Made by a program: the position numbers and the translations under genes
Source: Leishmania donovani
Taxonomy: Eukaryota > Euglenozoa > Kinetoplastea > Trypanosomatida > Trypanosomatidae
Assembly (NCBI RefSeq): GCF_000227135.1
Contig: NC_018244.1
Location: 607,484 to 671,483, forward strand
DNA length: 64,000 bases
Reading direction: 5' to 3'
Shown here: positions 1-10,851 of the stretch, piece by piece
How positions within the stretch are numbered: position 1 is the first letter of the stretch
Layout: every line of letters begins with the position of its first letter
The notes under the pieces: model-generated
The model's input: the letters and a program-made list of their open reading frames with translations, nothing else
Told to the model about the DNA's origin: nothing
The model's database searches: none

Positions 1-2
1 GC

Positions 3-2645
3 CGTGTCGAGAACGACGTCGCCAGTCTCACACTCGTGACAGAGGCTGAGCGGCGGACCATCGACCGCGACTCCTCCAGCGCACAGACGCAGCAACAGCA
101 CGAGCAGGATATACTCGACCTCGTCGTTTCGCAGGGCATGAACCTGAAAAAGCAGCACGAGGTGCCCATCATGCGAATGACCATACGCGACTTGGTGCTG
201 TGCTGCAACGCCGGCGTGGGGCGCGCGTCTGCAGTGCGACTGCAAACCGGAGAACAGGAGGATGTGAGAGGGAAGACCGGGAAGCACCGCTGTGGTGACG
301 TTGCTCCAGTCGGCACAGTGATCAACATAGGCGAGGGAAAGGGCTACGTGTCGCGTGCAGTGTCTCTGTGCGATAATCTCCAGGTGGTCGGCCTCGACTG
401 CAACCCCGCTCACAAGGAGCGTGCCGTGGAGCGCTTCGAATCGCTTGTGGAGACGAGCCTCTCCTCACGCGACGGGCGGCCCCGCGTCAATCTCCTGTAC
501 GAGCCGCGCGGCCACGTGGCAAGCATCGCCTGCCGGGTCGGGGAGAAGGTGGACTGGGAGTCGCTGCTGCATGGCCACGTCCGAACGTGCGCAGACCCGT
601 GCTGCTTGCTCTCCAAGAGCTGCGGTGGCGACACTTGTTCGGCTGTGGGGACTGCCGTAGAGGATCAAGGCTCCATCGCCGAGGACGACGCCGCTGTCTT
701 GACGCGCACTCGCGGCGACGATACGGTGAAGCTGGCCTGCCGAGTCTGCGGCAAAGTTGTCCGACAGGACTGCACCGCAGCCATCATGAAGCACGTCTAC
801 AAACATCTGCACGGCGGCATTGGGCCTAGAGCGGCTGCGAGCGGCGTGCACGCACTGGATAATGCGACGGAAACGTTGTCCCCGCCACCACCGCACCAGA
901 TGCGCGTTCCGGCGTTGACGGAGGTGCAGCAGTGGAACGTGTCGCTGCCCCAGCACGCGTACGTGGCGAAGCTGACAGAGCACTTCTTCGCTGTCACGGA
1001 CGTCGATAAACGGCATCTATCCAACCGAAACGATGCGGCGCTGCTCAGACGTGTCGCCGTTGACGGTGAGGGCGGTACTGCTCTGCGGGGCAGCTCAAGT
1101 AAGGCCACGCCACGGTACCTCACCTTGGCGCCCCGAGCACACGGTGAGGTCCGTGGTGCCACAAGCGGGGCCCAGCGGCGGCGGCGCTCGCCGCCAGAGC
1201 ACGCGCCTGTCACGCTCGAGCCCGCCTACACTGCTCGTGGCTATCGCGTAGTGCTGCTGATGGCTGTGGAAGAGGCGACCGCATCCAGAGAGCACTTGCT
1301 TTCGCCAGCCAGCTCCGGCAGTCCGGTTGATGGAGGCGAGGCCCAAGGAGTAGTGGTGACGCCGCCGGCGCGCGAGCGTGAGGCAGGGCCAGGCTTGACC
1401 TCTTCCGCTGCCGGGCAACCACCCCAGATGTGGTCATACACGCAAGTGCGTGCCACCGTTGTCGGCTACGACGGTGGCGTAGACAGCCACCAGGTGCGTG
1501 TCGACCAGGAAAGCAAGAAGCGCACGCTACGGCTCTACCGCCTGCGGGCGGGCGCCACAGCAGCGGCACGGGAGTGTGTGCTCGAGTTGACGGACCGCCA
1601 CGGTGGCGGCATCGCATGCGTAGGCGACTGGCAGCTGCCAGATGCGGGGACATGGGGCCGTGAGCGCGTTGCGCTCGTCTTGGCAGTACTGCCGCCTGCC
1701 CTTCCCTCCACCCCTGTGGTGTGCGTGCCTAGCGTGCGGAACACAGTCCTCATTGGTCTGCACTCGTGCGGCGACTTGGGCTCCAACATATGCCGCGTCT
1801 TCCGCAACAGCTCGGCGCGTGGTCTGCTGCTTGTCAGCTGCTGCTGGCACGCGCTGACGCCGCATGGCTTTCCGCTGAGCCGCGCACTGCAGCGCCGCGG
1901 CTTGACAACTAACAGCATCTCGCTCCTCCTTGCCACGCAGCCGCTGGATGCCTGGTCGACGGCCTCGCCCGAGGGCCACCGCAGCTCTGCCAAGCTGCTC
2001 TTCTTTCGCAGCCTCTTCAAGCTCCTGTGGAGACAACTGGCAGGGATGTGGGAGGCAGGGCGGAAGGACGGGTCTGTGTCACGTCCTTCCGGCTGCGCAC
2101 ACACTGACACCTTGGGAGGCGATGACACGTGCGCGTTCCCGGACGTGCCGCCGCATCTTGAGCCTGCCTTTCTTCGACGAATCTCGCGCGAGAAGGACAC
2201 GCTGACCTTCACCCAATTTGTGCACGCCGTCGCCGCCGAGTACGTCTACTCCGGGTCTTCCAAGGACACCCCGTACACGCCGTGGAACATTGGGCGGTGC
2301 TGCGCAGTGTGCCGAACGGCGCAGGAGGCGCACGCGCGGTACGCGCTCACGCAGCAGCGTCTGCCTGAGACGATGGGGGCATGCTTTGAAGAGGAGCACT
2401 TCGCTTCCTTCCTCGGTCTGACCGTGCTGCGCATGTGGATGTGCCACCTGGTCGAGTCGCTGCTTCTCCTGGATCGCGCCCTCTACTTGCATGAGGAGCT
2501 GTCAGAGTGCCATAGCCGTGCAGCAGGGGCACCGGCAGACGAGGCAGAGAGTAGCGCGGTGGCGCTTGTGCCGTTGTTCGACGGCGCCTTGTCGCCCCGC
2601 ATGTATGGCGTCCTTGCCCGTCGTGGCGGGTCAGCGTGCGCCTAA
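3..2645 (+). CDS. METTL25/RRNAD1-like methyltransferase, 5' end cut off by the window
   Basis: The frame is open from base 3 with no stop before it, so the true start lies outside the window; a GTG at 36 should not be taken as the start. Residue numbers count from base 3. A glycine-rich SAM-binding stretch (IGEGKGYVSRA, about residue 108) is followed by an acidic end of the next strand (VVGLDC). A downstream block reads HSCGDLGSN, then VSCCWHALTP and GFPLSRAL; this matches the METTL25 family pattern as I remember it. Between the halves sits a C-x2-C-x14-H-x3-H zinc-finger-like motif (first Cys about residue 246), plus low-complexity insertions. Family members are putative methyltransferases of unclear substrate. 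The enzyme class is well supported; the substrate is unknown. Confidence 0.8.
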   Translation, partial: RVENDVASLTLVTEAERRTIDRDSSSAQTQQQHEQDILDLVVSQGMNLKKQHEVPIMRMTIRDLVLCCNAGVGRASAVRLQTGEQEDVRGKTGKHRCGDVAPVGTVINIGEGKGYVSRAVSLCDNLQVVGLDCNPAHKERAVERFESLVETSLSSRDGRPRVNLLYEPRGHVASIACRVGEKVDWESLLHGHVRTCADPCCLLSKSCGGDTCSAVGTAVEDQGSIAEDDAAVLTRTRGDDTVKLACRVCGKVVRQDCTAAIMKHVYKHLHGGIGPRAAASGVHALDNATETLSPPPPHQMRVPALTEVQQWNVSLPQHAYVAKLTEHFFAVTDVDKRHLSNRNDAALLRRVAVDGEGGTALRGSSSKATPRYLTLAPRAHGEVRGATSGAQRRRRSPPEHAPVTLEPAYTARGYRVVLLMAVEEATASREHLLSPASSGSPVDGGEAQGVVVTPPAREREAGPGLTSSAAGQPPQMWSYTQVRATVVGYDGGVDSHQVRVDQESKKRTLRLYRLRAGATAAARECVLELTDRHGGGIACVGDWQLPDAGTWGRERVALVLAVLPPALPSTPVVCVPSVRNTVLIGLHSCGDLGSNICRVFRNSSARGLLLVSCCWHALTPHGFPLSRALQRRGLTTNSISLLLATQPLDAWSTASPEGHRSSAKLLFFRSLFKLLWRQLAGMWEAGRKDGSVSRPSGCAHTDTLGGDDTCAFPDVPPHLEPAFLRRISREKDTLTFTQFVHAVAAEYVYSGSSKDTPYTPWNIGRCCAVCRTAQEAHARYALTQQRLPETMGACFEEEHFASFLGLTVLRMWMCHLVESLLLLDRALYLHEELSECHSRAAGAPADEAESSAVALVPLFDGALSPRMYGVLARRGGSACA

Positions 2646-5600
2646 GGCACCGCTCCTCGATTTTCCCTTCCCTCATAAAGCTGCCACACCCGTAACGCCA
2701 TTGAGCACTCGCAACGCGAACTCACGTGCGTCGCCATCACCGTGGCATCAGCACCTCTGAGGAATAGCTTAGCGCTACCGGTGGCACTGCCACTGGCAGC
2801 GTAACGAACCACAGAAACCACAAAGAGAGATGCGACAGGCCTGACATTGCTGCAGGCGGAGGTGGATCAGCGGTGTCAAACATGGCCTCCACTGCCCCAT
2901 CCGCACTGCTCGGTATCCTGGATAATGCCGTTGACGGCATGGAGGAGGAATCCCCACTGCGGTCTTTGTCCTTCTCCTAGCCGTGATCTCCGTCTTATTG
3001 GACAGCAGAGGAAGGCAGCAGAGCATGCAGGGGCCACGTCGAGGAGGGCTGTGCCTCCGTGAGTGTGGACTCTCCTCTCGGCCAGGTGCCGCCTTGGCAC
3101 CCTTCGCGCTCGTCTCTCTTATCTTCTTCACCTCCGCTCCGCCTCTCCCCAGTTTGAGACGGCGCCGCCCGCCCGCCACGTCCGGTGCCATAGCGCCGGA
3201 AAAGACGAATGGGGAAAGGACTCGCCGCGGGCGCAGTCACAGTGTGCGCCTTCGCCGTATCGCCGTCGTTCCTTTTCTCTTGTTGTGCGTCGCGCGCCGC
3301 ATTGCTTGCAGCGCCCCCCCCCTCCCCCCCTTAACGATCCGACTCCGGAATCTGTGAGCGAGAGAGGGAGCGCGCGCACCCTAAACTTCTCCTCTCCGCA
3401 CATCTCTGCTCTTCTTCTTTCCTGAAGCTCATTGTCCTCTGTGCTAGTTCTCCTTGGATGCGGCAAGTGCGTAGTTGCTGGTGTGCTGCGAGAAGGCGTT
3501 GCTGTGCGACCCTGCCCGCAACGATGTGTGGCTAGATGCCTTGAGGGTGTGTGCAGGTGCCTCGCCTGGAAAAGCGCACATACACGTGTCCTGAGCCACC
3601 ACGGAGCAGCTCGTGCGCCTCCTCGTTCACAAGCTTGTGGAGCGGAACGCTGAGGCGCTTCGCGCTGCTGACGGCACCGCTGCAGATACGGTGCACCCAA
3701 GCGACAGCCGCGGCGGCAGCGGCAGTGACGACTGCCATGTTATGGCTGCCTTGATCTTCTTGCGTCCCCTTGATACTTCTGCAAGGACAACCGGTGCATC
3801 ACCTCGTCCACGTTGTTTCCTGCTCGCTGGCGTGTTTTGGCGTGCAACGCCGCCGCGGTACCAGACCGTCATGACGATGAACGCAGAGATGGACGCTGCT
3901 GTGAGCACCGCCCCACACTGTGTATATGGGAATGCGTGTGCGTGTGGGGTGGCACCAGCCGGTTTTCATTCACACAGGAGTGACCTCCCTCCTGCGACGC
4001 CAAGGTGAAAGCCTTGCTGTCGTCGCCGAGCACGAGGTCGACTCCGGTAACCGCATCCACCGCGACCCTCCCCTTCCTTCCACACCATACACCACCAGAG
4101 AGAACAGATGCGACCGCAGAGACACAGGCGTAGATGTACAGCCACGCCGTCACTGGCGTTTTGGCTTCACGTTTTTTCATGCTCGTTCCGTTTGACTTTC
4201 CTTTCGTACACTGCCTTAGCACCATCGCTTCTCGGTTTCTCTATCTTCCTATCGCCCTTCCGCTCTCTCAGCACGTTGGCTCTGCGTGTGTGTGTGCGTA
4301 TGCCCGACAGTTTCGCTTTCACCGCCACTCCCCTCTCCTCTTGTGCCACTCTAGTCGCACATAGGTGTTGCATGGCATCTCCGCCCTTCCACAGCCACTC
4401 TCTGAATCCATGGTGTGCCCACCCTCGGCGTCTCCCCCGCTCTCCTTTCCATCTGGTCAGATCGAGGGGATGTGCGTTACACCGCTGCTGCGGCACCGGC
4501 GCCGCTGCATCGCTCGGGCCCCTCCCCCTTTTACAAGAAAAGAAAGGATTTCGGATGCCCTGCTTGACCGCGTCTCCTTCGCTTGTGTCGCGCGCCGCTT
4601 CCCAGTCCACTTCTCTTGCGCCTCCCCCTCCTCTCCCCCTCCACCGGTTGCTCGCTTGCCCGTCCTCGTCGCACAGCTGCGCGTGCCCGCCACCGCCCAC
4701 ACCCTCACCCGCGCTCACATTACCGCCAAAGAGAGTTCTCTCGTTAGCCCCACCTCGCTCTCCATCCTTCTTGTTCTCGCCGCATCCGCTCAACACCCCT
4801 CTCGTCCCTTTTCCGTTGACACGTTGGCACAGAGCGGTGGGTCGTGTACACAACGAGTGCGCAACTTGCCTCTGCTTTTTATCTCTCGGTAGCGACTTCC
4901 ATTGAATACCCCACCTCTCTCTCTCCATCGACCTTTTCTCTCTGCGTCTGCCGCTCACGCACCCCCTCTCCCAGCGCGCGGGCAGCAACGTCGTCACACC
5001 CCGCTCACACCGCCAAGCACGCACGCGCTCTTCTCTGGAGGGGCGGACGAACACAGGGAAGTCGAAAAGGTCGATCAGGAACCACGCACAGGCCCCCCTT
5101 CCCTCCAGCAACAACTGCAAATCCAGAGAGGGAGGCCGTGACGAGGCCAACACGTGGAGGGAGCGAGCAGCGACACGCCCCCACCTTCGTTTCTTTATTT
5201 ATATCACACATCATATATATATATATATCATATTTAATTATTTTTCGGCGAGATTTTTTGTTTGCGTGTTTTGTTTGTCGTTGTCGTCATTGCCGCTGTT
5301 CATGTGATTGCTGTGGTTGTGGTTGTCTTTGGATATCTTTTCCGCTACTCTTCTTCGCCATCCTCCTCCTCCTCCCTTTTCCCCTCCTCTTCTGCACTTT
5401 CACATCGTTGCCACAGAGCACCTTGTTCTTTCTCCCTTTCTCACTCGCTTTCCCTGTCCCCCCCCTTGCGCTGCTCGTGTTGCGCGTGCTCTGGACGCTC
5501 TCTTCCCCACCCGCTGTGCCCTCCTAATCCCCTCTCCAAGTCATACGTTGTGTTTTGTTTTTTGTTTTCGCCCCCCCCCTCCCCTCGCTCTTCCTGCTCG

Positions 5601-6095
5601 AGACAAGCAGCTGTGGGTCGGCGATCGCGCCGCGCTTACGCGTCACTGAGTTGTGCGACAACACTCCGACAAGCAGAGACACACTTCTTTCTTTTTGGCT
5701 ACCTTTTTCTGCTTGTTTTCGCTGTTTGCACGATTTCAGCTCGTCTTCTTTCTTTCCGCCGCTCCCGCCTCTTTCTGCGCCTTCGCTGCTTGTTTTTTTG
5801 CCCCCCCCCNNNNNNNNNNNNNNNNNNNNNNNNNNNNNNNNNNNNNNNNNNNNNNNNNNNNNNNNNNNNNNNNNNNNNNNNNNNNNNNNNNNNNNNNNNN
5901 NNNNNNNNCTCGTCTCGTTTTGTTCCCCCCCCCCCCCCCCCCCAACCACGCCGTTGCTGCCGTGATTGCCTGCCGCCGCACCGCTCTCTCCGCCCCGCTC
6001 CGACTTTGTTTCCCTCTCTTGTGAACGCCTCAAGCAACACTCTCCACGAAAAAAGCAAAAAAAAACGGGAGAGACAAGAGTTGCGTTCTGCCACC
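2646..6095. other. Intergenic region, partly very pyrimidine-rich; one weak coding-like stretch
   Basis: No convincing gene is visible. About 4140-5990 is strongly C/T-biased on the + strand, with an (AT)n run near 5205-5230, poly-C tracts and a 99-base gap. Long open frames here (for example 4108-4905 + and 4167-5153 -) consist of Ser/Pro/Leu or Arg/Gly/Glu runs and follow from the base bias. A short stretch near 3601-3740 translates with coding-like composition (EQLVRLLVHKLVERNAEALR) but has no extended frame, so it may be a gene remnant. The pyrimidine tracts would supply trans-splice signals for the gene at 6096. Confidence 0.6.
5810..5908. other. Assembly gap (99 N) at a poly-C tract
   Basis: 99 N are bounded by runs of C on the left and, shortly after, on the right (5925-5943). 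The size is probably a placeholder. Confidence 0.98.
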
Positions 6096-7859
6096 ATGCA
6101 GCAGCAGCCATCGAGTAATTCGTGGCGCGGTGCCAACCGCGTCGGGTCTGTCAAGTATGCTCATTCGCCATACGCCTACCGCACCAACGTAGATGATGCC
6201 CGTTTCAGTCCATTGAGCGATCAGGGGGGTCGTCGGGAGTCGGCAAGCCTCCCAGTGTACCTTAGCCCCAGGTCGTTTAGCGCGAGCGCGTCGATGCATG
6301 AGTTGCCTGGGAGCCACGTGCTTCAGGGCACGCAAAATGAAGGCAGCGGGCAGCAGCTTTCTCAGCCGAGCACCCCACTAAGCCGATCCAGTGGCGTGCA
6401 GGAGTACTCGCAGCCGATTCAGGTCGGCTCCGCCCCAAACGTGCACCCGCGGTACCGCCGCAGAATGCAGAGTCCCATCACCTATGGCGGCAGCAACGAC
6501 AGCGGTAGTCTCAGCGGCTTCCCCAACACACCGCCTAGCAGCCTGCCTCCTCGGTCTCCCTTCATGCCGCGCGACGACAGCGGGAGTACGTTTGCTGGCG
6601 GCGAGTCCGCGCCGGTACGAGGGCACAACGACCCTTACCAAATGAATGCCAACGGCGGTTGCTCCTCTCCACAATACCGGCTGCAGCTCTCGGGGAGCTC
6701 TCGCGATGCCGCCGTTGAAGTCGAGAGTAGATCGCAGTCGCCGAATCCTCACTACACCGCGCACGGGACGCCGCCCCCGCCACCACCGCTGCCGGTCGGC
6801 ACCTCCGTTCCTCAGTATGGTGCGCGGACGCCCAGCCAGCACACGTCGCCAACGAACGCGAATGGGACGGCCGCCTCAAGCTACGCCCCCCCGGGCTTCT
6901 CGGTGCCACTGAAGATGGCCTCTGTGAGCAACGGGGGCAGCGGCAGCTACCACGGATCCCTCGGTGGCCGAGGCGGCTCGCAGTCACCCAGCTACGGAGA
7001 TCCGAGAGCTAGTCACTCCTTCCCTTCAACGATGAGCGGCGGCAACGGAGCACCACCGCTGACGTTCGCCGCCGCAATGAAACAGCAGCAGCAAAGCAGC
7101 TCCTTCCAGGCAAGCAGCTACCACGGCCCAGCCAGAGGTGGCGCCTACCTTGCCTCGACTCCGTTTGGTGGCCCAGGGATGAGCGGTGGGTCCACCGGGG
7201 TGACGCACCGAGCGGAGGGTCCCCATTTCAGTGATTCGTACGACACAAACACAAAGACGGTGACCACGATGGCGGACGAGACGATGTCGTTCTCCAGCAA
7301 GTCGAGCAGCAGTGCGAGTAGCATCCGCGATGACCTGCCGCTCTGTCCCAACGATGACGCGTGTACGCTGATTAACGATCGCAAACACCAGAAGAAGTTC
7401 GCCCACACGTGTCGACTGCTCCCCTGTTATCACGGACACGTCGCCCGCCACGCGAAGCTTTTTAGGCACTCTCCAGGGCAGGTGTCACTGCCGGAGGGTG
7501 TCTCTGCCAACATGAAGATATCTAGTCACGCCCTGGCTAGCGTGAACTTTAGTACCATCAGCCCAGAGGCGCCGAACGCGTACCGCATCTACGTGTCGCA
7601 CGGCAATAAGAGCTACGAGATTTTTGGTGACTGGGCCTCGGTGAAGGTGCATACGTTCAAGCGGTACCTGCATCAGGTGTACCACATTGCCCCGAGCGCG
7701 CAAGTCCTGTCGGTTGTGAAGACGGGCAAGGTAATGGACGACGACATCAACACCGTGAAGGGATTTGGAATTGAGGAGGACTCAGTTGTTCAGCTGCACA
7801 GCAACATTGAGGATGCCACCGTTTCCGGGCGCATCGGCATTTCACTCGACGATCTATAA
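6096..7859 (+). CDS. Low-complexity Ser/Gly/Pro protein with zinc-finger-like motif and possible ubiquitin-like C-terminus (587 aa)
   Basis: The start is taken at ATG 6096, preceded by CCACC; the upstream open frame (from TTG 5262) is pyrimidine-rich and crosses a gap. Residues 1-390 are Ser/Gly/Pro/Asn-rich with PPPPPP and QQQQ runs, and are probably disordered. Near residue 417 a Cys/His cluster has spacing C-x5-C-x7-H-x5-H-x-C, close to the PBZ finger (C-x5-C-x6-H-x5-H) but one residue longer; further His residues follow. Residues about 496-575 (YRIYVSHGNKSYEIF through GFGIEEDSVVQLH) have the strand/helix rhythm and GI-ED-x-V-x-L ending of ubiquitin-like folds. This could be an RNA-granule or signalling adaptor, but no function is assigned. 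Poly-C and CA tracts flank the gene. Confidence 0.75.
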   Translation: MQQQPSSNSWRGANRVGSVKYAHSPYAYRTNVDDARFSPLSDQGGRRESASLPVYLSPRSFSASASMHELPGSHVLQGTQNEGSGQQLSQPSTPLSRSSGVQEYSQPIQVGSAPNVHPRYRRRMQSPITYGGSNDSGSLSGFPNTPPSSLPPRSPFMPRDDSGSTFAGGESAPVRGHNDPYQMNANGGCSSPQYRLQLSGSSRDAAVEVESRSQSPNPHYTAHGTPPPPPPLPVGTSVPQYGARTPSQHTSPTNANGTAASSYAPPGFSVPLKMASVSNGGSGSYHGSLGGRGGSQSPSYGDPRASHSFPSTMSGGNGAPPLTFAAAMKQQQQSSSFQASSYHGPARGGAYLASTPFGGPGMSGGSTGVTHRAEGPHFSDSYDTNTKTVTTMADETMSFSSKSSSSASSIRDDLPLCPNDDACTLINDRKHQKKFAHTCRLLPCYHGHVARHAKLFRHSPGQVSLPEGVSANMKISSHALASVNFSTISPEAPNAYRIYVSHGNKSYEIFGDWASVKVHTFKRYLHQVYHIAPSAQVLSVVKTGKVMDDDINTVKGFGIEEDSVVQLHSNIEDATVSGRIGISLDDL

Positions 7860-8519
7860 ATGCCGTTGGCGCATGTACACCGTACACACATAAAGATGCG
7901 CATGCACATCCATACCCTCGCTCGCACACGCGAGAAGCCATTGGGGAGCGGCAGAGAGCGAAAGGAGGCGGCAGCTGCGGTGTGGCATGGGAGCGTCCAC
8001 AGTCGCACTGGCATAGGAGAAAGAGGGAACCACACGTTCCAGCCCGTGCGGTGTGTGTGTATCTGTGTGTGTGTCCTTGCATGTGACTTCTTTGGTCGCG
8101 CGCCTGTGGTTCATGTGATGAACTGCCGACAATCAACAGGTTAGCGTCGCAACCTTTTCGTATGTCTCCTTGCCTCGTTCTCCGTTCGCCATTCTGCACG
8201 ACAATGACGAGTGCGACGATCACAAGGACACGCAGCACGGAGTGTGTATCCTGCACTGCCACCTGGTCTTGGCCGCCCTTCCGTTTTCTCGTTTTTTTTT
8301 TTCGCACCTGCCTCTCTCTCTTCGGTTGCTCTTACCCCTCGCCGAGATCTATGTGCGCGTGCATGTGTGTATTGTGCGGAGGCGGTGCACTTCAGAGGAT
8401 GCGGCGCATTGGACGGAGTGTTGTACTTGCTGTCGGTATAGCATGCATGCGCGCGCGCGCACACACACACACCCAAACACACGAGAATAACAGCAACCGA
8501 ACAGCAACAATGCCCTGTG

Positions 8520-8695
8520 CGCACATCGGTATATATGTATGTATATTTATGCATGTGTATATATATATGTACGTATATATGCATATGCATAGGTACATAT
8601 GCATATGTGTGTGCAGACGTGCATGCGTACACACAGGTGTATATATATATATATGCGTCTATGCGTTTATGTGTATATGTATATAAATGTGTGTG
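8520..8695. repeat. Alternating purine-pyrimidine (TATG/TATA/GTAC) tract
   Basis: Imperfect repeats of tatg, tata, gtgt and gcat run almost without break, with local atatatatat stretches. A smaller relative lies at 9003-9080. Such tracts are common in trypanosomatid UTRs. Confidence 0.75.
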
Positions 8696-9703
8696 GGCCT
8701 GCCCATGTGTTTGCCTTTAATTTCATTTTTTTTTTTACGTTAGGCATCGATGTTTGCTCTTTTCAGTTTTTATTTTACTGATCCTTCTCTCGCTATGTTC
8801 GCGTGCGCGAGAGTGATTGATGGCGTCTCGCAGCCTCTGTCTTTTACCGTTCGCCATGCTTCCTGCATCTCCTGCCCCCTCCCCCTCTCTGCGCGCGTGC
8901 GTGCTCGGATCCGTGGTGCATTCTATGGTTATTATTGCGTTGTCCACGTTGTTATCGTTTGCTTCTATCTTTCCGGATCGCGGTGATGTGGCTCTCTCTG
9001 TATAGGCGTGTACATGTATGCGCATGTATGTACATGTATGTGTAGATATGCAGGCGTATACACGTGTGTATATGTACCTCGATCTGCCCCAGTGTGCGCA
9101 TGCTTCCTTCTCTCTCTGCTGTGTCTGTTTTGTTTGCGCGAGGCCCCACGACTTCTCTGCCATCTCCTCATCTCTGCGTGCTCCATGCACAGGAGCAAGA
9201 GGGGGGGGGCTGGGGGCTCACGTGCGCATCATTCGTTTCCATCCAAGGGGACAGGGACGGTGGAGACACGAAGCGGAAAAAGACGCGAGAGGCACTTGTA
9301 CACGTGCAGAGGTGCGTGCAAGATGGATGTTGAAGGCAAGGCACAGGCTGAGGGTAGGCGGAGTGGATGCTGTGCACCAAGCGACGCATCAGCTGTTTCG
9401 CCTTGCCTCCCTCGTTATCGTTGTTGTGCTCCTTCTCTCAGCACAGGAGATGACAAGCCGCATTGCAGCGTGTTTGTGCGTGCTGTTTGGGCGCTTGAGC
9501 TCTGAGTAAAACTGACCAACACCGCGGATACGTCCTCTGCATCACTAGCTGCTCTTCCCATTTTCCCGTGCCCCCTTCGCTCACGTGACGCGCGCCTTCG
9601 CCACTCCGCACCGAGGTCGTCAATCATCTCCGTAAGCCTGCTATATTCTTTCTATTTTCTGTGGTTCGTGTGTGTGTGTGCGCCTTCATAACGGAGGGCG
9701 CCC

Positions 9704-10069
9704 CTCTCCGCGCGTGGCGTCTGAGGGTCCCGCACCCAGCTCTCCGTGTGGAAGGCGGCCGAGCAGCCCCCCTCCCCCTGCTGTATCCCTGCCAAATGCC
9801 GAACCGCCTGCGGTGCGGACATGGCCAAGTGCCGACGACGTGTGGGAGGTCTGGGCGCCGTGTGGGAGCGACGTGTGGGGCGGGTGGTGGGTGGGTGGAG
9901 CTTGCGGCAGGGGGTCGTGCTCTCCGATGCCTGAGCCGGCGCATTGCTGGAAGGCGTGCGTCCGGGGCTGCGTCGCACGACGCGATGGGTGGCCTGTGGC
10001 AGGGCCGGGGGGGGGCGGGGTTGAGTCTCACCTCCTGGTGAATGGCAGAGGCAGTGGCCACACGTTGAG
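9704..10069 (+). mobile_element. Dispersed repeat copy A (SIDER-like), lacking the 5' part
   Basis: The 305-bp core (9704-10008) matches cores at 15646-15950 and 46875-47179 with no indels. By eye A and C look identical, and B differs at one base. Copy A shares with B, but not C, the extension ending near 10069 (gagtctcacctcctggtgaa). It lacks the gatgacgg-(CA)n leader of B and C. Size, 3'-UTR position and orientation with transcription fit the SIDER2 class of degenerate Leishmania retroposons, which are linked to mRNA instability. The class assignment is inference, since I could not compare with a consensus. Confidence 0.7.
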
Positions 10070-10851
10070 TAAAGAAAACGTAATATAAGTGATGTTCCAA
10101 CGGAGGAACAGTGGCCGCCGCTCGCGGGCTGTTCTGTCTCTATGCAGAAATGAAAGATGTGAGAGATACAGAAGCAAGAACGGATAGAAGACAACCTCGT
10201 CGATGTGATAGCCCCTCGGTGTCCCTTGTCGCTCGCTAGCGTGCGCGTTGAGAGGGATTTCAAGAAGGTGGTACGACATGGGCGCACGTATATGGTGACA
10301 CGCGCACCTGCGCTAGTGGCCGATACTCGATCACTGGTGCGTGACTTTACACAGATGACATTGGTCGTCTTGTGTGGCTCTGTATGCTAGAGTAGCTACA
10401 CACCACTAAATTGGTGGCGCATCTGCTGACGGGAGACGACAGGTGCAGCGCATCGATTCACCACCCGCCCCTTTTCTCCTGGCAAACTCCTCGTGGGGCC
10501 GCAAATCGTGCTCGTCGCAGCTAGCGATGCGCGCTCTCTCTCTCTCTGTTTGTGCTGCGATTTCAGTAGAGCTGCTCTTCCTCTTCCAATGCTCGTGCTT
10601 GCGCATCGCGTATCCTCTGAGCTCTTCCCTGCCTGTGGGGCGACTCCGCCCGCCACTTCTACTGTGCACGCACTGCACTGCTCACGGACCAGCAGGGTGT
10701 GAGAATAGCCGCTCCGGCTCCGCCGCCCCGACCAGCCCCTCGGGCCGGTACCGCGAGGCAGAGATCAGGGCATCTGTGCCAGCCAAGTCCCCAAAGAAGC
10801 CATCACAACCTTCACATCAACCACAGATCGTAGTGATCGGGGTTCGTCGGC

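Larger units (their letters stand above)
7860..10851. other. Intergenic region rich in TG/CA and TATG microsatellites, carrying dispersed repeat copy A
   Basis: No gene is supported. There are (GC)(CA)n near 8450-8475, TATA/TATG/GTAC-type alternating tracts near 8520-8690 and 9003-9080, and repeat copy A at 9704-10069. Open frames such as 8162-8686 encode only tract-derived Thr/Tyr/Cys/Val runs. Most of this is probably the 3' UTR of the 6096 gene plus the splice region of the next. Confidence 0.6.

Noticed and set aside
4108..4905. 265-codon open frame on the plus strand
   Set aside because: Made of Ser/Pro/Leu runs caused by C/T bias in a splice-signal region.
4167..5153. 328-codon open frame on the minus strand
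   Set aside because: Its translation is Arg/Gly/Glu-rich, the mirror of the pyrimidine-rich + strand; there is no domain-like content and it opposes the gene cluster.
9652..10287. Minus-strand frame of about 210 codons over repeat copy A, with equivalents at copies B and C
   Set aside because: The similarity between the frames comes from the repeat itself. No start or splice context; SIDER-type elements are non-coding.
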